Notes: a model not told the origin generated them from the letters alone. A stretch of 64,000 nt of DNA from MED-G105 sp039025235 (GCA_039025235.1 JBCCOS010000001.1:124001-188000), one strand, 5' to 3'; shown: positions 9,312 through 19,776, counted from the first letter of the stretch. Translations and numbers: made by a program.

Positions 9312-12300
9312 CTATTCTGCTGGTGCCTTGGAATTTGTGCCCGCTCGTTCAAGCTCGAGCCGTCGCGCGATGTCACTGGGCGAACTTGTGCCACGTGCAA
9401 TCATTGAGTAAGCGACTGGAACGGTGAATAACGTAACGATTGTTGACGCAAATACACCGCCGATCACGACGATGCCAATCACAAACCGCGTCTCACTGCC
9501 TGCACCAGAGGATAGAATGAGCGGGATGGAACCAGCCACCGTTGTAACACCAGTCATAATAATTGGACGAAAACGAACTTGCGAAGCTTCAATCAAAGCG
9601 CGATTGAAATCATGGCCTTGGTCGCGGAGCTGGTTAGCAAACTCGACAATCAGTATACCATTTTTCGCGGCCAAACCGACTAGCATCAAAAGGCCAATTT
9701 GACTGTAAAGGTTTAGGGATTGCCCAAATATTGATAAGGCGATTAACCCACCCAAAATGGCAATCGGCACGGACATCATTATGACGAACGGGTGGCGCCA
9801 GCTCTCAAATTGCGCTGCGAGCACCAAAAACACAATGCAAACGCCAAAACCAAAAATGAATAGTATTGATGAACCTGTTTGCCGATAGTCCAATGATTGT
9901 CCTTTGAAGTCGATGATTGCTTCTGCGGGAAGAACCTCCCTCGTCAGTTCTTCAAGTTTGGAAAGTGTTGGACCCAGCGTTGCACCATCGGGTAAGTTCG
10001 CTTCTAGTGTAATTGCGCGTACCCGGTTATATCGCTTAAGTGAAGAAGATTCACCTGTTTCACGAATATTGACAAGGTTGCTGAGAGGAACAAGCATGGT
10101 TGATTTTTCAGAACGCACATATAAATTCGTTAGGTCATTAGGTGTACGCTGAACATTTCTGTCACCTTCCAAGAGCACATCATACTCTTCTCCGCGTGAA
10201 ATGAAGGTGGTCACTCTTCGTGAGCCGAGCATTGTCTCGAGGGTTCTGCCAATGTCGGCAACCGGGACGCCAAGCTCGGCGGCCCTATTGTAGTCAATTT
10301 GCACACGCAATTGCGGTGCTGTTTCTTTGTAGTCCCAATCCAGTCCGGTCAGTGGCAGTTTCGCGTTTTCAATTTCCTGCAATAGGATATCTCGCCAAAC
10401 GGTTAAGGTTTCCCAATCACCACCGCCAATCGTCATCTGTATCGGTTTGCCGAGTGAGCCACCGAACCCTTGGCGCATCACTGGAAAGGCTCTTATGCCA
10501 GGAAGGTCCGAAAGACTGGATCGGATCTCGTCAATTATTGTAAATGCACTGCGCCTTTCAGACCAATCATTTAGAACGCAGATGACGAGCCCTGTATTGA
10601 AGGATTCAAAACTCCCGAAACTACGCGGTGCACGGACAAGAAGGCGTTGTACTTCACCATTCTCGACATAGCGCATCAGACGCGTCTCAATTTCATCCAT
10701 ATATTTTGACATATAGTCATGATTAGCGCCTTCGGGGCCGTTCACGATGACAAAGAAGGCGCCTCGGTCTTCGGGGGGCGCATATTCAGATGGGAGGGCA
10801 TGGAAAAGTCCCGCTGTGCCCAAGAACCCAATCAGCATAACACCCATTCCCCAAAAAGGGCGTCTCAACAGCCTTTGCAGCAAGCGAGAATAATTATTCT
10901 GTATAGATTTAAACCATCGATCCAGGTGTTTTGTGGATGGTGATTGATATGTCTGAGGTTTGAGTATTTTTGAGGCAATAGCAGGCGAGAGAGAAAGGGC
11001 AACAAAGCTAGAGATGGCAACGGCAGCCGCTATGGTTAGAGCGAATTCTGAAAAAAGGCGCCCGATATCGCCTTGCAAAAAAGCAATTGGGGCAAAGACG
11101 GAAACAAGAACGACCGTCGTTGCAATAACGGCAAATGCGACTTGGCGTGAGCCTTCATAGGCCGCGACTAGGGGCGTTTCGTTCTCCTCTTCCATGCGCC
11201 GATAAATGTTTTCGAGCACCACTATGGCGTCATCTACGACAAGGCCAATTGCAAGTACGAGAGCGAGAAGTGTGAGAAGATTTATGGAAAAATCCATTAA
11301 ATACATCGCAAAAAATGCACCTACCAGTGAGACAGGCACGGTCAGAGCCGGAATCAACATTGCTCTTGCGCTTCCAAGAAAGACGTAGATGACGAAGACA
11401 ACAAGTGTTATGGCAAGGAACAGAGTCTTATAGACCTCGTTAATCGCCCCCTCGATGAAAACGGATGTGTCGTAGGATTGTTCAATCGACATGCCTGCTG
11501 GCAATGTGGGATTGATTGCAGCGGCTTCAGCCTTAGCCGCTTTCGCTACGGCAACCGTGTTTGCCGTAGACTGACGGGTAATGCCAAGGCCCACTTGAGG
11601 AACTCTATTGCCGCGGAAAAAAGTTCTATCCTCAACGGTTCCTAGTTCGACGCGCGCGACATCACCAATTCTTAAATCATAACCGTCGGGCCCTTCGGCA
11701 AGCACCAGCGCTGCAAAATCTTCTTCACTTTGAAACGTACGATCAAGTCTAACAGTCAGTATCCGTGACGATGATTCAACACTCCCTGCGGGTAGGTCAA
11801 CATTCTCAGCGCGCAGTCTCGCTTCAATATCGGATACCGTAATATTACGGGCAGCCATCGCTTTACGGTCGAGCCAAAGACGCATGGCATAACTCTGTTG
11901 GCCGCCGATCCGCACCCGAGCAACACCATCTAAAGCTGAAAAGCGATCGACCAGATAGCGATCCGCGTAATCAGTTAGCTCAGGCACTGTCATCCCTTCG
12001 CCGACGAAATTCAGCCACATGATGACGCTTTGGTCTGAGTCAACCTTCGAAATATCAGGTGGATCGGCCTCAATTGGTAAATTATCAAGAATACCTGAAA
12101 CGCGATCGCGAACATCGTTTGCGGCGGCGTCGATATCTTGTCCGGTATCGAAGGTTACTGTAACGGTCGATTTACCGTCCACGCTCACAGCCCCAATCGA
12201 CTCTATCCCTTCGACGCCAGCAATCCTCTCTTCGATAAGTTCGGTTATGCGCCTTTCAACCACATTAGCGGCAGCCCCTGGATAGGATGTTTCAACAGAA

Positions 12301-12434
12301 ACGATGGGAGGGTCGATATTTGGGTACTGGCGTAGAGGTAACAACTGAAATGCAACAAGCCCACAAAGGACAAGTACGATTGACATTACTGTAGCGACAA
12401 TGGGGCGTTTAACTGAAAGGTCCGAGAGAATCAT
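9312..12434 (-). CDS. RND efflux inner-membrane transporter, HAE-1 type
   Basis: Proton-driven inner-membrane pump of the AcrB/MexB group, about 1040 residues with 12 membrane helices and two large periplasmic loops. Visible signatures are FPLQ-type N-terminus SVKRPIVATVMSIVLV, QYPNIDPPIVSV, the fourth helix GLVVDDAIVVLENIYRRM with the paired aspartates of proton relay, and the C-terminal GLAAKNGILIVEFANQLRDQG. ATG at 12434 is preferred over TTG at 12449. It sits 23 bases after the adaptor gene and 13 before the outer-membrane gene. Substrate range cannot be read from sequence; no local regulator gene is present. Confidence 0.95.
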   Translation of the reverse strand: MILSDLSVKRPIVATVMSIVLVLCGLVAFQLLPLRQYPNIDPPIVSVETSYPGAAANVVERRITELIEERIAGVEGIESIGAVSVDGKSTVTVTFDTGQDIDAAANDVRDRVSGILDNLPIEADPPDISKVDSDQSVIMWLNFVGEGMTVPELTDYADRYLVDRFSALDGVARVRIGGQQSYAMRLWLDRKAMAARNITVSDIEARLRAENVDLPAGSVESSSRILTVRLDRTFQSEEDFAALVLAEGPDGYDLRIGDVARVELGTVEDRTFFRGNRVPQVGLGITRQSTANTVAVAKAAKAEAAAINPTLPAGMSIEQSYDTSVFIEGAINEVYKTLFLAITLVVFVIYVFLGSARAMLIPALTVPVSLVGAFFAMYLMDFSINLLTLLALVLAIGLVVDDAIVVLENIYRRMEEENETPLVAAYEGSRQVAFAVIATTVVLVSVFAPIAFLQGDIGRLFSEFALTIAAAVAISSFVALSLSPAIASKILKPQTYQSPSTKHLDRWFKSIQNNYSRLLQRLLRRPFWGMGVMLIGFLGTAGLFHALPSEYAPPEDRGAFFVIVNGPEGANHDYMSKYMDEIETRLMRYVENGEVQRLLVRAPRSFGSFESFNTGLVICVLNDWSERRSAFTIIDEIRSSLSDLPGIRAFPVMRQGFGGSLGKPIQMTIGGGDWETLTVWRDILLQEIENAKLPLTGLDWDYKETAPQLRVQIDYNRAAELGVPVADIGRTLETMLGSRRVTTFISRGEEYDVLLEGDRNVQRTPNDLTNLYVRSEKSTMLVPLSNLVNIRETGESSSLKRYNRVRAITLEANLPDGATLGPTLSKLEELTREVLPAEAIIDFKGQSLDYRQTGSSILFIFGFGVCIVFLVLAAQFESWRHPFVIMMSVPIAILGGLIALSIFGQSLNLYSQIGLLMLVGLAAKNGILIVEFANQLRDQGHDFNRALIEASQVRFRPIIMTGVTTVAGSIPLILSSGAGSETRFVIGIVVIGGVFASTIVTLFTVPVAYSMIARGTSSPSDIARRLELERAGTNSKAPAE

Positions 12435-12457
12435 TTTTGGGGCGCCCAAGGGTTCAA

Positions 12458-13528
12458 TTAATTTGTGCGGCTTTTCGTTTGATTGGCTGCCCGTTTGATT
12501 GATCCATCGAGCATTATCTTTGTGCCGGGTCTGAGTTTAGTACTGCCTTCGACGATGACGTCCTCGGTCTCTTTAAGCCCTGATAGAATTTCTACTTTAT
12601 CAAAATACCGTCTGCCGACTTTTACTTCGCGTTTCTCCGCGATGATTTCATCTTGTTCTGAGCTATTCGCAACGTATACGAACGTCTTTTCACCATCTGG
12701 TATTAAGGCTCTCTCATCGATGATAATCGCATCGCGTTGATTGACCAACAAATTTGCTTCCATCAATAGGCCGGCGCGTAAGCGGCGTGCGTCATTCGGG
12801 ATAATCGCACGGACCAACAGTGTGCGCGTTATTGGATCAACAACACTATCGATTGATGTAATTTCGCCGCGAAATACCTTTGCACCATATGCACGGGTTT
12901 TTGCTTCGATCGGGGTACCAACGGATACCTCGGATAAATAGGGGGCAGGGATTGAAAAATCCAATTTCATAATACTGTCATCGACGAGACGAGTGATGAT
13001 GTCACCTGGGCTTACGATCGCTCCAACGCTTATCGATCTGATGCCGACGATACCGTCAAATGGCGCCCGAATGACCCTATCGGCAATTTGTGCGTTTATG
13101 GCTCGTTCTTGCGCGGCGGCAACTTCCGCGGCCCGCCGTCGCTCACTCAATTCAGTTTCTGAGGCGGCGTCACGGGATGCTAATGTCTTTGAACGGGCTA
13201 GTTCGGCATCGGCTTCGCGGCGCGCTGCCTTGATTTCGCTCAGTCGTGCTCTCTCTTCTCCGCTGGCAAATGCGACGAGCATCTGCCCTTTTTTTACTCG
13301 AACACCATCGTCGAATCCGATCTCTTCAACGCGCTCCGTTGCTAGCGCTGTAATTTCGACAAGCTCGTTTGCCTGAAGTGTTCCTAACGCTTCGATCGTA
13401 TCCCCAATAGTGGACAGCACTGCTTTTTCAGCGATAACCGAGATCGGTTGCTGCGCATGCACGTATGTTGAGAAAGCTGTGAAAAATCCACAGAGGTTAA
13501 GCAAAAGCACCTTAAAGCGAGCATTCAT
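12458..13528 (-). CDS. RND efflux periplasmic adaptor (membrane fusion protein)
   Basis: Periplasmic adaptor that links the inner-membrane pump to the outer-membrane channel, about 356 residues. A signal sequence (VLLLNLCGFFTAFSTYVHAQ) precedes a lipoyl-like half-motif (EALGTLQANELVEITALATERV), a charged helical hairpin (EERARLSEIKAARREADAEL) and the second half (DRVIRAPFDGIVGIRSISVG). Beta-barrel and membrane-proximal parts follow. No lipobox is seen, so the adaptor is probably anchored by an uncleaved helix or free. First gene of the three-gene efflux operon; ATG at 13528 is chosen over a TTG at 13543. Confidence 0.93.
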   Translation of the reverse strand: MNARFKVLLLNLCGFFTAFSTYVHAQQPISVIAEKAVLSTIGDTIEALGTLQANELVEITALATERVEEIGFDDGVRVKKGQMLVAFASGEERARLSEIKAARREADAELARSKTLASRDAASETELSERRRAAEVAAAQERAINAQIADRVIRAPFDGIVGIRSISVGAIVSPGDIITRLVDDSIMKLDFSIPAPYLSEVSVGTPIEAKTRAYGAKVFRGEITSIDSVVDPITRTLLVRAIIPNDARRLRAGLLMEANLLVNQRDAIIIDERALIPDGEKTFVYVANSSEQDEIIAEKREVKVGRRYFDKVEILSGLKETEDVIVEGSTKLRPGTKIMLDGSIKRAANQTKSRTN

Positions 13529-14095
13529 CGTTAAACCAATCAATAATTGAGGTTTCTTACCATTAAATCCGATCGACGGCCCCCGGCGAATACAAAGTTC
13601 TTAGCGCCATGAAGATAAACACTTGTAAAAAAATAGACCACGTCATTGTTTGTTATTAAATTGCTATTTTAAATACCTGAGATGTTAGAGGCATTTGATC
13701 TACGGCTACAGTCGTAAATTTACTATTTCAGGTGCGACGTTCATCACGAAGTCTTGAGTTTGACGTTGATGTCGGGCCTTGAGATTGGCGTGATTTCAAC
13801 AGACGAGACCGTTGGGTACGTCGTCTATCCAAATTATTTCAAATCGACGATCTCATTTCTTCTCCTTGCTGGGGTTTGATAGTGGGTTTCAATCCGTTCG
13901 CTTTATCTCGGTATCTGATCGGTTCACCGTTTGATCTGCGATAAGTCATCTAGAAAACTTGACGAATATTTTCGGAACAGACTTAGTATAAGTACATCCT
14001 TGCGGGGTATTTTACTGGTCTTTTCGCGCGGAAGCGTTTTTCGACCGTTGATGCATATACCGCAATAGCTGCTGTAACCGGATAAGAGGAACAAA
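13529..14095. other. Divergent promoter region, no confident gene
   Basis: This gap separates the minus-strand efflux operon from the plus-strand redox lipoprotein and should hold both promoters. A 36-codon open frame from ATG 13769 to 13879 reads plausibly (LEIGVISTDETVGYVVY) but has no ribosome site and no recognised relative; it may be a remnant. Confidence 0.45.
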
Positions 14096-16150
14096 ATGAA
14101 CCAGTTGTTTCGACCACTTATAGCGACGCTCTTAATTCTTTCTGGGTGTGGTGGCGTTGATGCGGAAAATATCAAGTCAAAAACGGAGCATGCCGTTGAT
14201 CGGCATAATGAGCATACCGGTGCCATGGTGGAGCCAGATTATGCCTCCAACCCAACAGCCATTTCATCGGCGCCCGTGGATAACTTTTTGCTACTAGATC
14301 ATCGGGGAGAAGCGCACGAACTTTATTACCACTCAGACGCCTCGGCAATTGCGATCATGGTTCAAGGGAATGGTTGTCCGATTGTACGAAAAGGTTGGAG
14401 TGATTTTGCGCAAGTGCGCGATCAATTTTCGGACAAGAATATCGAATTCTTTATGCTGAATGCTAATCGCCAAGATGCGAGATCGGCAATTCTGGCGGAG
14501 GCAGAGGAATTTTCGTTTGATGTTCCAATACTGCATGATGAAACACAGCTTATTGCAGAATCACTCAACGTAACGAGGACGGCAGAAGTCATTCTGATTG
14601 ATCCCTCCGATTGGACAATTCGTTACCGTGGCCCGGTCAATGATCGATTAGGATATGGCGAGCAGAGAATTGAAGCCCGGAACAATTATTTAACGGATGC
14701 TATTGTGGCGGTATTGGAGGGAAAGCCCGTGGAGAAGGCAACGCGTTCCGCCAGGGGATGTCTCGTAAATTTCGAGAACGACAATGCTGAGGGCGACATC
14801 GAGCCAGTAACCTATACGGAAACCATAGCGCCCATTCTGGCTGCGAATTGTGTAATGTGCCACCAGCAGGGCGGAATCGGCCCTTGGGCCATGAGCGACT
14901 ATGAAATGGTCAAGGGTTTCTCCCCTATGATCCGCGAAGTCATCCGTACACAGCGGATGCCGCCTTGGTCAGCTGATCCAGAGGTTGGCGTATTCCATAA
15001 CGCGCGAACGCTTACGCCCGATCAGAAAAGAAAGATTGTTCACTGGGTAGAGGCAGGTGCGCCCCGAGGCGAAGGCATGGACCCGTTGAAAGGACGCAAA
15101 AGCGACGCAGAAGACTGGCCGTTGGGCGAGCCCGATTTGATAATCGATTTACCGCCTTTTACAGTTCCGGCAAACGGTACTATTGGTTATCAATTTCCAA
15201 CAGTCGTTAATCCACTAACGGAAGATAAGTGGGTTCGCGCCGCTATGGTTTTGCCAGGTGATTCGACCGTTGTTCACCATGCACTTGTTGGCTCGTCTCC
15301 AAATCGGACGCCACCAGGTGAAGCGGATGATGGTGATATTTTTGAAAATTTTTTGATGGGGTACGTGCCAGGGTTTGCTACTTTTCTCTACCCGAAAGAT
15401 TCCGGTGTTGAAGTGAAAGCTGGCGGCGAGTTTCGTTTCCAAATGCACTATACGCCTTCCGGTAAAGAAGTAATCGATAAAACACGATTAGCGCTTTATT
15501 TCTATGATGAGAAACCAGACTATAGGCTATATATGCAGGTCGCTTTGAATGTCCGGTTGAATATTCCTGCCGGTGCACCGCGTCATAAAGAACATGCTTA
15601 CTTTGAATTTGATAATCCAGCCACGATTTACATGCTTTTTCCGCACGCTCATTATCGTGGTCGCTCTTCAAAGTATACGGTTTTATACCCCGATGGACGC
15701 GAGAAACTCATTTTATCCGTACCCAAATATGACTTCAATTGGCAGCACTCTTACATTTTAGATGAGCCATTATCGGTACCCGCAGGGGCGCGCCTGATTC
15801 ATGAGACGGTTTACGACAATTCGGCGGCCAATTTTACAAATCCTGATCCGACACAAGATGTCGGTTGGGGTTTACAGTCAGCTGATGAAATGCTGTACGG
15901 TGGCTTCTTCTTTCGCTGGACGGAAGAAACCCACGATAATCCGGTTCATGATCCGCTTGTATTCGAGACGCGCCAAGCATTTGGGTTTTTCGACAGTGAT
16001 ATGAACGGTGAAATGGAGCCTAACGAAATGGTTCGCGGGCTTAAACGCGCTTGGGATAATGGTCCGCTAAAGCGCGCTGACCTTGATAAAAATAATGCTT
16101 TGAGTTTTGATGAATACCTGCTTGTTCGGCGCTACACAGAAGGTGGGTAA
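14096..16150 (+). CDS. Lipoprotein with redoxin, heme c, copper-monooxygenase-like and EF-hand regions
   Basis: Exported multi-domain lipoprotein of 684 residues. Signal peptide and lipobox LSGC give lipidated Cys18. A thioredoxin-fold redoxin region (about 58-215) carries GNGCPIVRKGW with Cys94, a single cysteine rather than CXXC. A c-type heme motif follows (CVMCH, 252-256), with the RMPPW signature at 287-291. Residues about 345-615 resemble the type II copper ascorbate-dependent monooxygenase fold, with candidate copper ligands VVHH (394-395), HYT (451) and PHAH (517 and 519). The C-terminus has two EF-hand loops (DSDMNGEMEPNE and DLDKNNALSFDE). The reaction is unknown; periplasmic or outer-membrane electron transfer to a copper site is my inference. 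AGAGGA precedes ATG 14096. It appears monocistronic. Confidence 0.8.
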   Translation: MNQLFRPLIATLLILSGCGGVDAENIKSKTEHAVDRHNEHTGAMVEPDYASNPTAISSAPVDNFLLLDHRGEAHELYYHSDASAIAIMVQGNGCPIVRKGWSDFAQVRDQFSDKNIEFFMLNANRQDARSAILAEAEEFSFDVPILHDETQLIAESLNVTRTAEVILIDPSDWTIRYRGPVNDRLGYGEQRIEARNNYLTDAIVAVLEGKPVEKATRSARGCLVNFENDNAEGDIEPVTYTETIAPILAANCVMCHQQGGIGPWAMSDYEMVKGFSPMIREVIRTQRMPPWSADPEVGVFHNARTLTPDQKRKIVHWVEAGAPRGEGMDPLKGRKSDAEDWPLGEPDLIIDLPPFTVPANGTIGYQFPTVVNPLTEDKWVRAAMVLPGDSTVVHHALVGSSPNRTPPGEADDGDIFENFLMGYVPGFATFLYPKDSGVEVKAGGEFRFQMHYTPSGKEVIDKTRLALYFYDEKPDYRLYMQVALNVRLNIPAGAPRHKEHAYFEFDNPATIYMLFPHAHYRGRSSKYTVLYPDGREKLILSVPKYDFNWQHSYILDEPLSVPAGARLIHETVYDNSAANFTNPDPTQDVGWGLQSADEMLYGGFFFRWTEETHDNPVHDPLVFETRQAFGFFDSDMNGEMEPNEMVRGLKRAWDNGPLKRADLDKNNALSFDEYLLVRRYTEGG

Positions 16151-16239
16151 TAAACGTACACAAACGAGTTTGTCAGGTATTGAATAGATTTATAAAACGG
16201 ATTATTTGGATAAATAGTTTTATAAAAAAGAACGATATA

Positions 16240-17124
16240 ATGTCAGGCCTAAATTATAATCATTTGCGGTACTTTTGGGCTGTGGCAAATGACGGAAACC
16301 TCACTAGGACCGCAGGCAAGCTTAATGTGTCGCAATCAGCGCTTTCCCTTCAGATAAAAAAATTGGAACAGCGTTTGGGTCAGCAGCTTTTTCAGCGTCG
16401 TGGCAAACAGCTGATTTTGACAGAGGCCGGCTCAATTGCCCTTGACCATGCCGATATAATTTTCGCGGCGGGCGATGAATTACTCGATACACTTCTAGAA
16501 CGAGACTCATCGCGTGAAAACGTGCTTAGGGTTGGGGCTTTGTCTACGCTGTCAAGAAACTTCCAGATCGAGTTTCTAAAACCATTGTTTGCCCGCGAAA
16601 GAACCCGTTTGAGTATTCGCTCTGGGAGCCTGGCAGAGCTGACAATGATGCTTCAAGCACAAAAACTTGATGTAGTCCTCACAAATCAATCACCGGCAAT
16701 GGGGACTGACTCTCCATGGCTTATTCACCCCATTGCTGAACAGCCAGTCAGTCTGGTTGGATACCCAGATCGGTCAAAGGAGAAACGGTCTTTGCGTGCT
16801 CTTTTGGAAGAAGAGCCGCTCATTGTTCCCTCCAAAGAAAGCAGTATCCGACTTGGCTTTGACGCTTTTACTGATCAACAAGGGATTTCGCCCAATATTT
16901 TTGCTGAAGTCGACGATATGGCGCTCATTCGCGTTTTGATTAGAGAAAACCTGGGGCTTGCCATCGTTCCACTAATTGTTGTGAAAGATGAGCTCGCCTC
17001 CCATCGACTGGTAGAGGTGAAATCACTCCCTCGAATTTCAGAAACCTTTTATGCGTTAACCATGCCAAGGCGTTTTCCGAATCCTGCTTTAAGGGATGTA
17101 CTTCCAATGAAAACAGAGGCTTAG
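16240..17124 (+). CDS. LysR-family regulator, NhaR-like
   Basis: LysR-type transcriptional regulator of about 294 residues. The N-terminal winged helix-turn-helix reads LNYNHLRYFWAVANDGNLTRTAG with SQSALSLQIKKLEQRLG, the pattern of the NhaR subgroup. The C-terminal half is the usual periplasmic-binding-protein-like effector domain. ATG at 16240 matches the normal LysR start; a TTG at 16180 would add a non-conserved tail. It is followed after 160 bases, on the same strand, by the APC permease and catabolic genes, and may regulate them rather than sodium transport. Confidence 0.88.
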   Translation: MSGLNYNHLRYFWAVANDGNLTRTAGKLNVSQSALSLQIKKLEQRLGQQLFQRRGKQLILTEAGSIALDHADIIFAAGDELLDTLLERDSSRENVLRVGALSTLSRNFQIEFLKPLFARERTRLSIRSGSLAELTMMLQAQKLDVVLTNQSPAMGTDSPWLIHPIAEQPVSLVGYPDRSKEKRSLRALLEEEPLIVPSKESSIRLGFDAFTDQQGISPNIFAEVDDMALIRVLIRENLGLAIVPLIVVKDELASHRLVEVKSLPRISETFYALTMPRRFPNPALRDVLPMKTEA

Positions 17125-17284
17125 GGCTATTATGACTTAGCGCTTTCCCTGGGGTTACGCTTGATACTGCGCCCCACACTATTGCGCCGATACATGAAAC
17201 AAATAGGCCCATTTCAATAAAAAATTAGACGATCTGCGTATTTGCAAAGCATAGAAGAGCGTCATCAAAACCAGCGGGGCTAAT

Positions 17285-18817
17285 TTGCAAGACCAAACTA
17301 CATCTACGCTCAATCAAGAGAGCGGTTTGCCGAGAACGCTATCGTTGCCGATGATCTTTGCACTGTCTTTCGGAACCATAATAGGTGTCGGCTGGATAAC
17401 GGTGTTGGGGAGCTGGTTATCAGGTGCCGGGTCGATTGGTGCGATAACAGCATTCACTGTTGGTGGTCTCTTGATAATTATGATTGCCCTTGCCTATGCT
17501 GAGGTGGCGCTTATGTTTCCGGTTTCGGGAGGCGAAGTGGCTTACGCCTACCGAATGTTTGGGACGTTTACGGGATTTATTGTAGGGTGGTTTTTAGCCC
17601 TTTCTTATATATCAACATGCTCCTTTGAAGCCGTATCAATCGCTTGGCTAACGGATGCTATTCTCCCGGATGGAAAAGGCCAAGTATTATACAGCGTCGG
17701 CGGAGAGGACGTTTATTTACGGACAATAATTGTAGCGTTCTTTGGGACAGCAATTATTGCCCTTACAAATTATCTTGGTGCAAAGACCGCGTCGACTGTT
17801 CAATTGTTCATGGTTGGTGCGTTGGTCATTGCGTCTGTTGTGTTCGCGGCGATGGCCCTAACAAGCGGTGAGGTCGAAAACGTCAAGCCATTATTTAGTG
17901 AAGCGCAACAATCGAAAACTGGTTTGCTTAGTCCGGCGTTGATGGGGGTGTTGGGGGTCATCGCGACAACGCCCTTCTGGTACGCTGGTTTCGATACAAT
18001 TCCCCAAGCAATGGGAGAAATAAAAGAGGACGTTAAACCTCGAAGTCTCGTCGTTGTTATCATGGCTTCCATTGCTGCAGCTATTGTTTTCTATGCTGTT
18101 ATCATCATGGCATCTTCCTTGTCCGCACCAAGGGATATGTTGCTTGATGCCGATCTACCAGCTGCTTACGCGATGGAACAAGCCTTTCAGTCAAAGGCCG
18201 GTAGGAACTTCGTTTTGGGTATTGGTCTTTGTGGTTTAATATCCACTTGGAACGCGATCTTTTTCGCGGCAACCCGAGTCATTTATACGCTCAGTAAAGC
18301 TCGTTTTTTACCGCCTGTCTTTTCCATTATTTCAAATCGATACGGCACGCCTTCAACATCAATACTATTTGTGTCCTTTGTTTCCTTTTTGGGCGCAATG
18401 ATTGGCAAAACGGCGGTGAGTATTGTTGTTGACTTGTCGGCGCTTATTCTTTCCGTGATCTTTTTGGCAATTGTGTTTGGCGTTATACAATTGCGCCGTA
18501 CCGCCCCCGACTTACCACGACCTTTTCTTGCACCCTTCGGTTCAGTTGGCCTTTATGCGGCACTCATAAGCGCCATTTTAGTGTTCGCGATTGCCGGTAT
18601 GCAATTTTTGGGAGCGGCCTTGTCAGGTGATTTAATGCGTCCGTCGATATTAATCGGTTGGGGGATCATTGGAATATTTTTCTGGCAGCTTTCAAGTAAT
18701 GTGCGGAAGGGCCTTTCAAAAACGCTTCGCGATAATTTGCTGCTTGAATCAGATGTTGATCTGATGACTGATCACTCAGTGTCATCAAGAGCTGCAAGAG
18801 TTCAGCCGTCAGAGTGA
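17285..18817 (+). CDS. APC-superfamily amino acid permease
   Basis: Inner-membrane amino acid or amine transporter of 510 residues with about 12 predicted helices. The first helix pair holds FALSFGTIIGVGWITVLGSW, matching the conserved G-[ST]-I-I-G-x-G-W substrate loop of APC permeases. A short acidic and serine-rich tail ends the protein. The start appears to be TTG at 17285, since the next Met is inside the first helix. It is 42 bases upstream of the BKACE gene and probably imports that pathway's substrate, which suggests an amino-acid-like or amine compound. Confidence 0.88.
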   Translation: MQDQTTSTLNQESGLPRTLSLPMIFALSFGTIIGVGWITVLGSWLSGAGSIGAITAFTVGGLLIIMIALAYAEVALMFPVSGGEVAYAYRMFGTFTGFIVGWFLALSYISTCSFEAVSIAWLTDAILPDGKGQVLYSVGGEDVYLRTIIVAFFGTAIIALTNYLGAKTASTVQLFMVGALVIASVVFAAMALTSGEVENVKPLFSEAQQSKTGLLSPALMGVLGVIATTPFWYAGFDTIPQAMGEIKEDVKPRSLVVVIMASIAAAIVFYAVIIMASSLSAPRDMLLDADLPAAYAMEQAFQSKAGRNFVLGIGLCGLISTWNAIFFAATRVIYTLSKARFLPPVFSIISNRYGTPSTSILFVSFVSFLGAMIGKTAVSIVVDLSALILSVIFLAIVFGVIQLRRTAPDLPRPFLAPFGSVGLYAALISAILVFAIAGMQFLGAALSGDLMRPSILIGWGIIGIFFWQLSSNVRKGLSKTLRDNLLLESDVDLMTDHSVSSRAARVQPSE

Positions 18818-18859
18818 CGGTTGAGGAGTTAATTTTAGACAGAGTAAATAGAGGTTTTC

Positions 18860-19744
18860 ATGCAACGAAAAGTAATTTTAACCTGTGCGGTAACAGGTGA
18901 GAACCAGTATAATAAATCTCATCCTAACTTCCCAATCACGCCTCAGCAAATCGCTGAGGCGGCGTTGGAAGCGGAACAAGCGGGCGCGTCAGCCGTCCAT
19001 TTGCATGTTCGTGACCCTGAAACGGGTGATGGATGCCGTGATGTTGATTTATTTGTCGATATGGCGCAACGCGTACGCGATATCGGCGTAAAAGCGATAA
19101 TGAATATAACGTGTGGCGGCGGCGCTGTTTTTAAACCAGATCCTGAGGATGAGAGTAAGGCTGGACCTGGCTCTGATGTTGTCTCGGCCGAGGAGCGATT
19201 TCGCCATATTGAATTGGCGCGGCCAGAGGTGTGCTCATTAGACGTTACAACGCAGAATCAGCGTGATGGCGACGAAGCGTATGTTTATCTTAATACTGAA
19301 TATACTCTAAATAAGATGGCGTCCCGCTTTAAGGAAATTGGGGTCAAGCCAGAGATCGAAGTCTTTGCGCCCGGTGATATTCTGCTAGCAAATAACATGA
19401 TTGAACAAGGCCTTTTTGTCGATCCGCCATTATTCCAAATCGTGATGGGAACGCGCTGGGGCCTCCCCGCGACGCCAGAGACGATGATTTTTATGCGGAA
19501 TCTTTTGCCACAAAACGCTGTATGGGCGGCGTTTGGAATTGCTCGGATGCAAATGCCCATGGTGGCCCAGGCGGTTTTATTGGGCGGAAACGTCCGCGTG
19601 GGCCTTGAAGATAATCTATATCTCAAACGTGGTGTCTTTGCCTCAAATGGAGAACTTGTTGATCGAGCAAAAACAATCATTGAATGCCTCGGCCATGAAG
19701 TGGCAACCCCTGATGAAGCCAGAGAGATATTAGGTCTCGGCTAA
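18860..19744 (+). CDS. Beta-keto acid cleavage enzyme (BKACE, DUF849)
   Basis: BKACE enzymes use zinc to condense a beta-keto acid with acetyl-CoA and release acetoacetate and a new acyl-CoA. The best known member is 3-keto-5-aminohexanoate cleavage enzyme. This 294-residue protein has the family length, the VTGE motif with Glu14, the metal-binding VHLHVRDP with His47 and His49, MGTRWGLPATPETM, and GGNVRVGLEDN near the C-terminus. It lies between an APC permease (42 bases upstream) and a Gfo/Idh/MocA oxidoreductase (32 bases downstream). Neighbours of the lysine fermentation or carnitine pathways are absent, so its substrate is open. Confidence 0.9.
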   Translation: MQRKVILTCAVTGENQYNKSHPNFPITPQQIAEAALEAEQAGASAVHLHVRDPETGDGCRDVDLFVDMAQRVRDIGVKAIMNITCGGGAVFKPDPEDESKAGPGSDVVSAEERFRHIELARPEVCSLDVTTQNQRDGDEAYVYLNTEYTLNKMASRFKEIGVKPEIEVFAPGDILLANNMIEQGLFVDPPLFQIVMGTRWGLPATPETMIFMRNLLPQNAVWAAFGIARMQMPMVAQAVLLGGNVRVGLEDNLYLKRGVFASNGELVDRAKTIIECLGHEVATPDEAREILGLG

Positions 19745-19776
19745 TCGAATAGTGTTAAGGACCGTTGTTAGCTAAA

